NCBI RefSeq assembly: GCF_007097485.1
Contig: NZ_VKDE01000021.1
Span: 20,654-84,653, forward strand
DNA from: Carboxylicivirga sp. M1479
GTDB taxonomy: Bacteria; Bacteroidota; Bacteroidia; Bacteroidales; Marinilabiliaceae
DNA: 64,000 nt
Reading direction: 5' to 3'
Below, one piece after another: positions 8,003-17,298 of this stretch. Made by a program: the position numbers and the translations under genes. The notes beneath the pieces are model-generated. The model saw only the letters and a program-made list of their open reading frames with translations. It was not told the origin of the DNA and searched no databases. The stretch's first letter is position 1. Each line of letters opens with the position of its first letter.

Positions 8003-9031
8003 ATGAGCCAATTTGATTACATAAAAGAAATAGCTAAGTATGGACTAGAGAATGATCAGGAGCATCTTTTAAAGGTGCTGAATGAACTCATTGCCTATTC
8101 GCGTAAGACGAAGAAGACGAATTTTGCTTTGCAGTTGCAGTCTATCTTAAAGGAGGGCTTGCGTTCTCAGCATACGAAAGGTCTTACCAAGACTGGTAGT
8201 GCTAAGTACTTTATCAAGGAAGATGATCGTGAGATTAATGAGTTGATCATTGAGAAGCTTACTTCGGATTATACTTTTGATAATCTTGTATGTTCATCAG
8301 AAATACGAACGGACTTAGAATATTTTGTGAAAGAGCATCATGGTATTGAGGTCTTGAATAAGTTTGACTTACCCGTATCAAATAAGTTGTTATTTCATGG
8401 GCCATCGGGATGTGGAAAGACTTTGGCTTCCTACGTACTGGCTGGTGAGCTGGATAAGATGATGTATGTGGTCAATCTTGGTGCTATTGTATCGTCGAAG
8501 CTAGGTGAAACGAGTAAGAACCTGGCGAAGCTTTTTAAACGTGCTACACATGAGGATTGTATTATCTTTTTGGATGAGTTTGACTCATTGGGTAAGGTGC
8601 GCGACTACAGTCAGGATCATGGTGAGATGAAACGTGTGGTTAATACGATTCTTCAGCTGTTTGATTACTTACCACAGAATAGCTTGATAATAGCTGCTAC
8701 CAACCAGATGCAGATGTTGGATGATGCTTTGCTACGACGCTTTGATTTGAAAGTTAATCTTGATTTGCCGACTAAAAAGCAGATACAAGAGTTGATTGAG
8801 AAGACCTCCTCAAAAACTCAATTTACTTTTAGAACAAAAAAGGAGCTAAACGAGGTTGTTGCTTTGTCTCAAGGTATGTCGTATTACCTTGTGCAGAAAT
8901 GTATCTTAAGTGCTATTAAACGTACTTTGTTCAATAATGATGCGACCTCATCGGATTCTTTCTTTATTGATACGGCTATTCTTAAGGAGTTGTTGAAGCG
9001 AGAGAAAGTAGCAGAAGCTAATGCTTTTTAA
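8003..9031 (+). CDS. AAA+ ATPase (IetA-like)
   Basis: This 342-residue protein has a helical N-terminal region (about 1-60, 'NDQEHLLKVLNELIAYSRKT') followed by one AAA+ module. Walker A is 'HGPSGCGKT' (132-140), Walker B 'IIFLDEFD' (187-194), sensor 1 'IIAATN' and the arginine finger 'LLRRFD'. This N-terminus/AAA combination is typical of ATPases paired with subtilisin-like proteases, including the IetAS phage-defence and plasmid-eviction system. A subtilase gene lies directly downstream but convergent, unlike the usual co-directional pair. ATPase assignment is firm; the pairing is inferred. Confidence 0.85.
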   Translation: MSQFDYIKEIAKYGLENDQEHLLKVLNELIAYSRKTKKTNFALQLQSILKEGLRSQHTKGLTKTGSAKYFIKEDDREINELIIEKLTSDYTFDNLVCSSEIRTDLEYFVKEHHGIEVLNKFDLPVSNKLLFHGPSGCGKTLASYVLAGELDKMMYVVNLGAIVSSKLGETSKNLAKLFKRATHEDCIIFLDEFDSLGKVRDYSQDHGEMKRVVNTILQLFDYLPQNSLIIAATNQMQMLDDALLRRFDLKVNLDLPTKKQIQELIEKTSSKTQFTFRTKKELNEVVALSQGMSYYLVQKCILSAIKRTLFNNDATSSDSFFIDTAILKELLKREKVAEANAF

Positions 9032-9268
9032 ATTGGACAATTATCAATTGCCAAAATGTAATTTGAGATTTGAGTTGAACGTTGTCCGCTGGTTGCGATT
9101 TTAGGTGCAACAAAGTGGCAAGCTACGTTGCAGAGTATATGGCTAGTGTGAACGTTGAACTACGACAGTCAAAAGGTAACGCGTAAAAAAAGAATAGCTG
9201 CAGCAAAGTGGTATACAGCTGGAAGTATGATCGCTTATGAAACCTATCTCCATTCTCGCTTATGGTAC

Positions 9269-9296
9269 TTCCCTTTGCCCCTATGAGCAAAGGGAA
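9269..9296. terminator. Hairpin between convergent AAA+ and protease genes
   Basis: TTCCCTTTGC (9269-9278) pairs perfectly with GCAAAGGGAA (9287-9296) around an 8-base loop, inside the 317-bp gene-free interval 9032-9348. It is placed to stop transcription from both sides. Nothing else in the interval looks coding. Confidence 0.6.
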
Positions 9297-9348
9297 GAAT
9301 GATTTGCAGGTTTGATAATAGCTTTAATAGAACAACCTGAAGCGGTTT

Positions 9349-11964
9349 TTACTCTAATTCTGCTTCTAGGTCGATTGCGTTTAATGCTGATAGTTCGTTG
9401 ACTAATTGAATTTCGTCGTAGAGTTGATTCGATAACATACCATCAACTTCCTGTTCTTCAATCCGGAGTACGATAGAATACTTATGCTCTTCCCTTTTTA
9501 ATCTTTCTAAAATAGAGGGGTCTATATTCTTTTTACAATCACAACGGACTAATAGGTTTAACTTATTGCCTTTATCAATAATATGTGGAGAGCTAACGGA
9601 GAAATCAATTTTCTGACTATTAGAGGATGGTTTTTTCTCAAGTGGATAATAGTCCTCAGACCAGGTTACACTATTCTTGTACTCTCTAACTTGTTTCGCA
9701 TACTCCCATAACGCTTTTTTATCTGGATCATTAGCTTTTTCATGCGTTGTATAACCCGCCAGAATATCAATACTTGTTTCTAGATCATTATTTAATGGCT
9801 TGAACAATGCAAAACTAATGTGTAAAGGACAATACGCTAAAGCATTATTGAAAATAGGCATGAAACTATAACATAAAGTTGCAGTAATCCTGAGTGTGTT
9901 CTTTCTAGGTCGCTTAGATAGTTCTTCCAAGAATTTTGGAAGAGTAATTACCAGCCCTTTATGGCTATTTAATTTAATGGTGTTTTCAATAACCAATGTG
10001 ACGCAATTATCGTTAGACGATAAGGCATATTCTTCATTTGGAACACCGTGTCCAGTGAGAAACTTTAGCAATCTATCTTTATTATAGAGCTTTGATAAAA
10101 GAGCTTTTTGCTTATTTGTCAGGGTATTCAACGATGTTTTTCTAAAATTATCAATTGAATACTTAAGTTTTAACTCATTAATTATTGGACTAAGGAATTC
10201 CGAATTGTAATTCAGAGATGCGGAATTAATGATTAGCGCTTTGATAGATTGTGTGTTAATATTAGGGTATCCTTTTTTTATCTTAGCGGCAATGTTGGTA
10301 ACTAGCGGAGCAGAATTGCTAGTGCCGTAACTTCTTTCACTTAATAAGCCAGAACGCGTTGTTAAAACTTCCATTCCAGCTGAATTTAAGATAGCATCTC
10401 CACCAGCAAAAACCACATCAGGCTTATGGATATTTTTATTGATAAGTGATTTAGATATATGATACCCGTTAATCACTTTGCTATAATCCGCATGGTATTT
10501 TTTAGTGTAATAAGAAGGTAGTTCTTTTGAGTGGGTAAGATCAGAGTCATTTACATTAAAATTCTCAGCAATTGCACCGATTGTTAAGTTATTATATGAT
10601 TCAGCCGGAGAATTTATATTACAGCATTCACATTCATGTTCAAAACTTACTTTATTCGGATTATAAAAGTGATTTGGGTATGTGTGAAGTGGATCACTAA
10701 CTCGTTGCATTTCTTGCATATCTTCATAACCCAAATTGCCTGCAGCTAAAAAAAATAATACATCTAATTCATATGCCAGCTTATCTAATAGAAATGCATA
10801 CTCGGAGACAATTTCGTTGTACAACTTACTTGTTGTTGATGTCATTGATAGATTAAATAGTTTCACCCCGTTTTGTGCAGCATCTCTAATAATTGTTTCA
10901 AGTTCTATTAGGCTATAAACACCTTCACTATCATCTATTACTTTTATTGGGACAATATTCGCATCGCTCGTAAATTGAGACTGGTTGTTGTCAAAGAAGC
11001 TTGTTCCTAATGCGATTAGACCAGCGATGCCTGTTCCATGGCCATTAGAATCAATAATAGGTAATGGATTCCCATTATTTGTTAAATCGTAGTTATAATT
11101 AACTATTGTATTTTTTAATACGGAATTTTGTTCCACACCTGTATCGATTACCGCAATTAAAGGGGCTGCCTTATTTTCATTAACAGTAAAGCCTGCTATC
11201 GTTTGTCTAACGCCAAAACTACTAGGTTTTACTTTATAGGTATGGCTTTGTATTTTATATATATTATCAAAATTTGCAGCCAATAAAGAAATTAAATCAT
11301 CTGGGGCATTTTGAATGCTGATGAATGAATGGTTCTCCTCTAAAGAGTAAGTAAAGTCTGAATTTCTTCCTTTTAGCTCAGATAAGTACTGCAACAAACT
11401 AGTTGTAATATTGTGGATAGAACTAGAAATAACAGTATTGTCAATTAACTCAATTAGAACACTCTGATTTGAAAATCCTTTAATTATATCACTCGATTTT
11501 AATAGCTCAAAGTTATTAATATATACAAGCAGGTAACTAGACTCATCTAACTCAATATCACCTTCTTCTCTATTTGCAAAAGTGTTAATGTGTTCTTTCC
11601 ATAATTCAAATTTACTCCGCTCATTGATAGCTAATAATACAGTATGATTTAACTCTTCATATTTAACTGCTACTAGGCCATAAATGGCTTCATACTTTTC
11701 TCTTAAATCTTTTGTAAAAACGCCATGAAAATAAATCTTTACATAATCAACATGCTCATTAATATCAATTGTTCTGTTGACCTGTCGTTGACGAAGGTCT
11801 TCACTAAATGAATTTAGGCATGTTGAGAATGTCTGCTTTTTGTTTTCATACTTTAATGGATCAATACTTCTATCTTCTTCTTCCTTTGGAGGAATGAATC
11901 CCCTTTTCGGGAATTTAACTACTGTACGAATTGTATTGTTGAGATAAAAATGCGGTCTTGTCAT
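9349..11964 (-). CDS. S8 subtilisin-like serine protease (IetS-like)
   Basis: This 871-residue protein has no signal peptide. An N-terminal region of about 260 residues precedes the peptidase S8 domain. The catalytic triad is D274 ('AVIDTGV'), H309 ('SNGHGTGIAG') and S549 ('SYGTSNSAP'), with the oxyanion Asn in 'FFLAAGN' (N410). A Cys/His cluster 'HECECCN' lies near 443-449. The C-terminal part (about 600-871) is beta-rich and unrecognised. Cytoplasmic subtilases of this length partnered with AAA ATPases are the IetS type. The protease gene lies 10 bp after the DUF4041/GIY-YIG gene, so those two form an operon facing the AAA+ gene. Confidence 0.88.
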   Translation of the reverse strand: MTRPHFYLNNTIRTVVKFPKRGFIPPKEEEDRSIDPLKYENKKQTFSTCLNSFSEDLRQRQVNRTIDINEHVDYVKIYFHGVFTKDLREKYEAIYGLVAVKYEELNHTVLLAINERSKFELWKEHINTFANREEGDIELDESSYLLVYINNFELLKSSDIIKGFSNQSVLIELIDNTVISSSIHNITTSLLQYLSELKGRNSDFTYSLEENHSFISIQNAPDDLISLLAANFDNIYKIQSHTYKVKPSSFGVRQTIAGFTVNENKAAPLIAVIDTGVEQNSVLKNTIVNYNYDLTNNGNPLPIIDSNGHGTGIAGLIALGTSFFDNNQSQFTSDANIVPIKVIDDSEGVYSLIELETIIRDAAQNGVKLFNLSMTSTTSKLYNEIVSEYAFLLDKLAYELDVLFFLAAGNLGYEDMQEMQRVSDPLHTYPNHFYNPNKVSFEHECECCNINSPAESYNNLTIGAIAENFNVNDSDLTHSKELPSYYTKKYHADYSKVINGYHISKSLINKNIHKPDVVFAGGDAILNSAGMEVLTTRSGLLSERSYGTSNSAPLVTNIAAKIKKGYPNINTQSIKALIINSASLNYNSEFLSPIINELKLKYSIDNFRKTSLNTLTNKQKALLSKLYNKDRLLKFLTGHGVPNEEYALSSNDNCVTLVIENTIKLNSHKGLVITLPKFLEELSKRPRKNTLRITATLCYSFMPIFNNALAYCPLHISFALFKPLNNDLETSIDILAGYTTHEKANDPDKKALWEYAKQVREYKNSVTWSEDYYPLEKKPSSNSQKIDFSVSSPHIIDKGNKLNLLVRCDCKKNIDPSILERLKREEHKYSIVLRIEEQEVDGMLSNQLYDEIQLVNELSALNAIDLEAELE

Positions 11965-11974
11965 GGTTCACTTT

Positions 11975-13555
11975 TTAGTTAGGATTTACTTCTGTTATGC
12001 TTTTCATAGCCAGACTCTCACGATACTCAGCAGCTTCCGCTTTGAGGGTCCATTTGGTTTCGATGCCTTGTTTATCGATTTCGGCTTTAATGGATGAGAT
12101 ATTGATTTGGAAGAATTCTTTGCGTGCATTGACCTTGTTCATCTGGTTATCGACAAAAGTCCTGTGCAGCTCTTTTTCTAGTGCCGGTGCATCTTCAGAG
12201 TGTATCATGGCATGCACATCGAAGCTGAATGGAACGCTGGCATCGCCAAGCTCTTTGACTCTATCAAGGGGTTCGAGGCGACGTGTCAGTCCAATCTTAA
12301 AGACGTCTTCACCGAAGGAGCCTATGTTGGAAATGATATAGACATGGCCACGCTTGGTTTGCTGTGCCATGGATAGGGCTCTCTGGTTCTTGAGTTCAGC
12401 TTCTTCGTACTTAGATTGCAGTTCGTCGAGTTGTTGCTGGAACTTCTGCTTTTCCTGCTCTGAGGCATCTTCGAACTGTTTGCGTACTTTCTCCATGGCT
12501 TTTTGAAGCATCTTCTCTTCTTTCTCAGCATCACGGATGGCCTTTTCGTATTCCCGTCGAGCTCTTTCTTCCTCGCGGATGGCTTCCTTGATTCGCTTTT
12601 GTTCTTCACGTTCCTCTTCACGCAACACAATGACCCGTACGACCCAATGCAATTCTTCTATCCTTGCATCGAGGTATTCTTTTGTAATGATGGCGTCACG
12701 GAATGCCTTACCATTATTATTAACTATGCTATAGGCGTCTTTTATTTCCTGCTCCAACTTACCGAAGTTATCATGTTTAACACGTCCCAGTATGGAATCT
12801 ACTTTTCCGTTAAATGCATCCATCACAAAGTTTACCGCTGTACGACGTCGATGTACTTCAACGTATTTACATGTGGCTGCCGATTCATTCTTTACCATGA
12901 ATTTTGAGCGCTCGCGTGCTTTCTTCAGTTCCACACCTGCTTCTTTGTGGCCGTATTCTTCAGCTAAATCATCCAATAAGGAATGGGTAGGCTTTAAATA
13001 TTCATCACCATAACCTTTGATAATATTACGCATGGCTTTGATGGTGTTGTCGTAATGATCGGCGTTGCGTTTGGCTTCGAGTGCTTCACCGGCAATTTCC
13101 TCGGCTCTGGCATTGGCATTGGCGATGATGGTGCCTGATTGCTCATTGGCATTTTGCAATATGGTATTGGCTTTTTCCCTTATGCCTTTGGCATCGGATC
13201 TAGCAATGCTTTTAATTTGTTCTACTTCGGTGATGACCTCTGCGTATTCTTTATTTGCTTGATCTTTCAAACCATCTGCAAAAGCGGCTATGTTGACGAT
13301 GTGCTGGTATTTACTTAATTCATCCAGTTGTCTGCTTTGAGTGGTGATGGTCGATTCGTGGCTCTTAATTTCGGATTGCAGGTTATTCTTCTCTGCTGAA
13401 TGGTGCTTGAGTAATGAAGAGAGTTCTTTTTTATGTTTGGCTTTAGCACTTGAGTTGATAAGGATTAAAGCTAATGCAAGCGCGACGAGCAGGAATATGA
13501 GTGTTTCCAAAATAACTGTTTTTGTGAGTTGACCTAAGTGATGGGTGTAATCCAA
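11975..13555 (-). CDS. DUF4041 / GIY-YIG (T5orf172-type) protein with TM anchor and coiled coil
   Basis: In this 526-residue protein, an N-terminal membrane helix (about 15-33, LIFLLVALALALILI) is followed by long coiled coils (about 35-170). A DUF4041-like region follows (about 170-310), then a second charged coiled coil (about 310-400, EEREEQKRIKEAIREEERAR), and a C-terminal GIY-YIG-like domain starting 'GHVYIISNIGSFGEDVFKIGLT' (about 407-500). Proteins of this layout recur in defence islands and phages, and the GIY-YIG domain suggests DNA cleavage. It is first in an operon with the S8 protease. The membrane anchor suggests action at the inner membrane. Nuclease activity is inferred. Confidence 0.82.
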   Translation of the reverse strand: MDYTHHLGQLTKTVILETLIFLLVALALALILINSSAKAKHKKELSSLLKHHSAEKNNLQSEIKSHESTITTQSRQLDELSKYQHIVNIAAFADGLKDQANKEYAEVITEVEQIKSIARSDAKGIREKANTILQNANEQSGTIIANANARAEEIAGEALEAKRNADHYDNTIKAMRNIIKGYGDEYLKPTHSLLDDLAEEYGHKEAGVELKKARERSKFMVKNESAATCKYVEVHRRRTAVNFVMDAFNGKVDSILGRVKHDNFGKLEQEIKDAYSIVNNNGKAFRDAIITKEYLDARIEELHWVVRVIVLREEEREEQKRIKEAIREEERARREYEKAIRDAEKEEKMLQKAMEKVRKQFEDASEQEKQKFQQQLDELQSKYEEAELKNQRALSMAQQTKRGHVYIISNIGSFGEDVFKIGLTRRLEPLDRVKELGDASVPFSFDVHAMIHSEDAPALEKELHRTFVDNQMNKVNARKEFFQINISSIKAEIDKQGIETKWTLKAEAAEYRESLAMKSITEVNPN

Positions 13556-13836
13556 AAGTAAGAAAAAAATATTTTGGTGTTCTTTTCCTGAAATCAGATT
13601 TAATGTGTTCTAAAAAACATAGAGCTTCCTGGTTCTCTTATTGCTAATCTAATTGTTTCAGATCTTCAATTAGTTGTAATGATTGAGAATTGGTTAACTA
13701 TAACGTAACGTGATGCTAAGTCAAATATTCGCTTATGTTTTATTGGAAGTTATTGTAGTATGTATGGAGGCGGAAAAGGGTTATACGGAAAACAAATAGC
13801 ACAATTGAAGTGTTACGGAGTAAAAAGTAAAGTACG

Positions 13837-13883
13837 CACTGATTGCAAATCATCGTTAGTGGAAGGAACGCGAGGGGTATTAG
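13837..13883 (+). repeat. REP-like hairpin repeat, copy 3 (diverged)
   Basis: cactgattgcaaatca is shared with the other two copies. The following cgttagtggaaggaacgcgagggg aligns with the tail of the 4074 copy. The stem is shortened to TGATT/AATCA. It lies in the otherwise gene-free interval 13556-13879 and overlaps the last codon of the downstream TPR gene. The rest of the interval is AT-rich and presumably holds the promoter of the DUF4041 operon. Confidence 0.65.
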
Positions 13884-15463
13884 CACTGATAAAGCGCCAT
13901 GCTTCTTTCGAATGATGGTTTGAAAAACTGTTCTAAATCAACTTCAGTATCAAGATTCAACTTCTCTCTAATACGGAATTTAGCTTTTCGCACTGTCGAT
14001 TTTTGAACACTTTGAATTTGACAGATGGCATCGGTTGACATACCCAATGCAAACATTAAAGCATACCGTGCATCAGCCTTCGATAGTTGTTGGTAATCGC
14101 TTAAGAATGTTTGATAAGTTTCACGGTAGCAAATGTCGAAATGAGTTGAAATGGTTTTTATCGTGACTTTACTTTTAGGGATGGTTTCCACTTCAACACC
14201 TAAACGTTTTTGCATGAGAATTTTTTCATTCATACCAACAACAAGGGCTTGAAGCTCTCGGTTTTTGGCACGTATCTTTCTTTGGCGTTTTTTATATAGA
14301 TTGATGAGGTAATAAACTAAGAGCGTAGATAGAAGGAAACCAATTATAGCTATTAAGGAGATGGTGGTACGTTGCCACTTTAGGGTTGTAATGTCTTCTT
14401 TTAACGTATCAACTTCAGCTGAGATTTCAAGGACTAGGGCTAGACGTTGCTTCTGCTTGGATGTGAAAAGGTTTTGATATTTGGTAGCCTTACTTAAATG
14501 CTCAAATGCCTGATTGTAGTTGTTGTTAATCGTATCGATGCGGCACAGTAGTTTGTAAGGGTAATATTTCTTTTCATGTAACCCATATTTATCGTAAGAT
14601 TCAATTGAGAGATAGAGGTAATTTTCTGCACCCTCAATGTCGTTTTGCAAATAACGTAATGCCCCTTTCAACTGCAAAATACCCGGTTCCTTAGCTATTC
14701 CTACAAAGTCATCGTCTAATGCAGATAATGCCTTATCTACATAATACTCTGCAGAGTCTAACTCTTCTTTTTGCTGAAAAAGATGACCAATTCTTCTATA
14801 AATATTAGCGGCTTTATTATTTAGATTAAGCTTGATGTAGTTGTCTGCTATGCTTTTAAGCTTCTGAATTGTTCCTGATTCTTTTGATTTCAAAATAGAC
14901 CAAAAAGAGTACTCGGCAAATAATTGATGAGGGTAACTCCCATATTCTTTTAATTGTTTAACCCCCTTATTTAATGTAATGGTATAATCTTTTTTTAAAT
15001 ATCCATTACATCGTGCAATACCAATATTAGCAATTCCGGAATAGATGCATGGTCGATCATCTAAGAAGTTGATACACTTGTAGTAGTTGACAATGGCTTG
15101 TTCCCAATACCCAACCCCTTCTGATATCCAGGCCATTATTAAGTGACACTTAGCTTGTCCTTCAGAATTATCATTAATAATAAACTCCGTGAGTGTTTCC
15201 TTGATAGTGATAAGAGCAGAGTCAGGTTTTCCTTTTTGGTAGAAGAGAAAGGCATCTAAAAGTTGAATCTCATTTTTGTATTTGTTTTTTTGGGCTATAG
15301 AGATTTTTTGGTTTAGTTTAATTAGTTTTTTTTCGGCTAGCTCAGGATAATAATATAGTTGACTTTCAATATCCGCAATTTGGGCGGATACATTTCTTTG
15401 TGCAATCAACTCTGAAAATGTGCAAATAAAAATAAGGTACACTATAAAAATTACTCTTCCCAT
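13880..15463 (-). CDS. TPR sensor with TM segment and LuxR-like HTH
   Basis: This 527-residue protein has a signal peptide (about 1-21, ending 'SELIAQ') and a tetratricopeptide-like helical array (about 25-340, including 'AANIYRRIGHLFQQKEELDSA'). One membrane helix follows (about 365-388, TISLIAIIGFLLSTLLVYYL), then a coiled linker and a C-terminal HTH of LuxR type ('LSKADARYALMFALGMSTDAICQIQ...STVRKAKFRIREKL'). This is a Bacteroidetes-style membrane-spanning transcription regulator with a periplasmic TPR sensor. It is divergent from the small peptide/LytTR pair and may regulate it. Ligand and targets are unknown. Confidence 0.8.
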   Translation of the reverse strand: MGRVIFIVYLIFICTFSELIAQRNVSAQIADIESQLYYYPELAEKKLIKLNQKISIAQKNKYKNEIQLLDAFLFYQKGKPDSALITIKETLTEFIINDNSEGQAKCHLIMAWISEGVGYWEQAIVNYYKCINFLDDRPCIYSGIANIGIARCNGYLKKDYTITLNKGVKQLKEYGSYPHQLFAEYSFWSILKSKESGTIQKLKSIADNYIKLNLNNKAANIYRRIGHLFQQKEELDSAEYYVDKALSALDDDFVGIAKEPGILQLKGALRYLQNDIEGAENYLYLSIESYDKYGLHEKKYYPYKLLCRIDTINNNYNQAFEHLSKATKYQNLFTSKQKQRLALVLEISAEVDTLKEDITTLKWQRTTISLIAIIGFLLSTLLVYYLINLYKKRQRKIRAKNRELQALVVGMNEKILMQKRLGVEVETIPKSKVTIKTISTHFDICYRETYQTFLSDYQQLSKADARYALMFALGMSTDAICQIQSVQKSTVRKAKFRIREKLNLDTEVDLEQFFKPSFERSMALYQC

Positions 15464-15767
15464 CGCTCCATCATTCTACCATAGAGTACAGTTCATCAAT
15501 ACTCAATCGTTATAATATATTTAACAAAGGTAAGAAAAAAGATATTTGGGTTACTCATTATATTAGTAATGTCCGTCAGCATAAGAAGGCCAATATTAAT
15601 GCTCCTAAACGGCTATTAAATTGCTTGGGATGTTATAATGCTGGTTCTATATAATGTTGTATATGTGTACGCTAAGACTTGCCACGCCTTTTGCCATGCT
15701 TCATTTTCTTATTCCCTTGAAGTATGCTATTCTTTTGTGGTCCATTTAATTCTTAAAGGACACACAT
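15464..15767. other. Divergent intergenic region
   Basis: This 304-bp stretch lies between the TPR regulator and the small secreted peptide. It must hold both promoters, but no consensus -7/-33 pair is clear. A 31-codon frame ending 'LLNCLGCYNAGSI' (about 15560-15654) has no start codon and may be a gene remnant. An AAAGGA Shine-Dalgarno-like site precedes the ATG at 15768. Confidence 0.45.
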
Positions 15768-15983
15768 ATGAAAACAATGCGTATTGGGCGTTTTATCATC
15801 GCCATATTATTCTTATTAGGGAGTGCTAGTATTAATCTACGTGCTGAAGCTCAAACAAACAATAATAGTGTTATAACTACTTCCAATTATCAAATACAAA
15901 CAGATGAAGAGGACCCAGTGGAAATTGATCCTACAGAAGATCCATTTAGTGCTGATTGGATATTAACCATATTAGGTTTATAA
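15768..15983 (+). CDS. Small secreted acidic peptide, 71 aa
   Basis: A clear signal peptide (MKTMRIGRFIIAILFLLGS, cleavage probably after 'RAEAQ' near residue 29) precedes a mature part of about 42 residues. That part is acidic and Asn/Thr-rich ('TDEEDPVEIDPTEDPFSADW') with a hydrophobic end 'ILTILGL'. The gene has an AAAGGA ribosome-binding site. It lies 46 bp before the LytTR regulator on the same strand. No family recognised. A signalling or surface role is a guess from position. Confidence 0.6.
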   Translation: MKTMRIGRFIIAILFLLGSASINLRAEAQTNNNSVITTSNYQIQTDEEDPVEIDPTEDPFSADWILTILGL

Positions 15984-16029
15984 AATTCCCGATTCTACCA
16001 GCCTAACCCTTTTTTAACCGTCATATATA

Positions 16030-16395
16030 ATGATGTATAAAGAATGTGAGAATCCAGATAAGATATGTTTTCAAAAGAAACTTGGTCTTTTGACACCTAA
16101 AGGAATAGTACGATTAGTGGATATTCATGATATTGTATACATCAACGCCGAAAGAAGTTATTGTAAAGTTAATTTGAATGATGGAGATGAGATTGTTGTG
16201 AGTAAACCTCTTAAGAGATTCGAGAGTAAATTGTGCGAAGGTAAATTTATTCGTTGTCATCGAAGCTACATAGTTAATAAAATCTATTTAGTTGGCTTCT
16301 CGAAGAGCGCGAAAAGTATTAAGTTGATGAATGGAGATGAATTACCTTGTAGTGAGCAGGTTTTGAAAGAATTAATTGAAGAGGTGATGTTGTAG
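16030..16395 (+). CDS. LytTR-domain DNA-binding regulator (no receiver domain)
   Basis: This 121-residue protein consists almost entirely of a LytTR domain (about 20-118): 'DIHDIVYINAERSYCKVNL', 'VSKPLKRFESKL', 'KFIRCHRSYIVNKIYLVGF' and 'LPCSEQVLKELIEEV'. These are the conserved strands and the H-R-S-Y-I-V-N helix of the family. A response-regulator receiver is absent, so phosphorylation is not the obvious input. It follows the small secreted peptide and diverges from the TPR/LuxR sensor, so the three may form a regulatory unit. Confidence 0.85.
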   Translation: MMYKECENPDKICFQKKLGLLTPKGIVRLVDIHDIVYINAERSYCKVNLNDGDEIVVSKPLKRFESKLCEGKFIRCHRSYIVNKIYLVGFSKSAKSIKLMNGDELPCSEQVLKELIEEVML

Positions 16396-16570
16396 TATAT
16401 GAGAAGGTATGTTGATATTATTTATGGATATAAAAAACCTTTCAATGTTCATATATGTAATTTAATCACATTCATCATTTCAATTAGAAAGCTACTTATG
16501 TGTTCTAAGTATAGCCATTCTTATTTTAAAAGTGGTTTATTCTTAATTACAATGCATCATTAGTGGGCGC

Positions 16571-17290
16571 TTAAAACCCACTGATTATTAATTGTTTATT
16601 TTTAAGTTCTTTGACATTTTTGTAATCACATTTCGTAAGCACCTCTTTTACAAGAGCTTTGTCTAGTAGAGAAATACTAAGGCTTTGTAGAATTTCGTAG
16701 ATTGAGCGGTCAACTTTCAATCTGTTACCAATTATTGCAACAAGGTAGTAAGAAATGATCGCACAATACATCTGGATTTTTACAGCATTAAGATTTGTTC
16801 CCCAAAAGGATTTAATCTTATGGTGCTGTTTCATCCACTTAAAAAACAATTCTACTTCCCAGCGTTTTTTATACAGATATGCTACTTCGGTGGGTTTAAG
16901 TTCCATGTTGTTGGTAAGGAAGGTTAGTTCCTTATCCGTTTCACAATCATAATACTTGATCCTTCGAAGTTCTTCTGATAATCCTTGCTTGGGTAGTAGG
17001 ATTACAGTTTGCCGATCTGATCATATTTAACTCCGGTTGTTTTGTCAACAGGATTGGAATACATTCGATTGAATCGCATATTATCTTTGGCTCTTGTCAC
17101 AAAGAATGCTCACTGCCCATGAAGATGATAAAGCCTCTTGAAATCAATGTAAGCTTTATCAAGAACATAAAAGCTTCCAGGCTCATATGAGATTAGGTCT
17201 AGCGCATTGACATCGTGCATTTTGGCATTTGTGATATACAAAAACATTGGTATTGATGTTTTAACATCATACAAAGTATGCAGTTTGTGT
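16571..17290 (-). pseudogene. IS4-type transposase remnant
   Basis: The intact C-terminal frame (16571-16906) contains 'YLYKKRWEVELFFKWMKQHHKIKSFWGT', the IS4 'Y-x(2)-R-W-x-x-E-x-x-F-x-x-x-K' signature. Upstream on the same strand, conceptual translation continues with 'KLHTLYDVKTSIPMFLYITN' and 'FYVLDKAYIDFKRLYHLHGQ', interrupted by in-frame stops and a frameshift. The N-terminal third is missing where the integrase gene begins. The copy is therefore degraded and not autonomous. An AGTGGG/CCCACT inverted pair at 16562-16582 overlaps its stop codon and may be the old IS end. Confidence 0.85.
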
Positions 17291-17298
17291 AGGAATTA

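Noticed and set aside
12322..13532. Several ORFs opposite or overlapping the DUF4041 gene
   Set aside because: They are shadows of the coiled-coil coding sequence in other frames, with repetitive low-complexity products.
16571..16906. Active transposase gene
   Set aside because: It is only the C-terminal third of an IS4-type protein. The upstream part has stops and a frameshift, and the N-terminus is missing.
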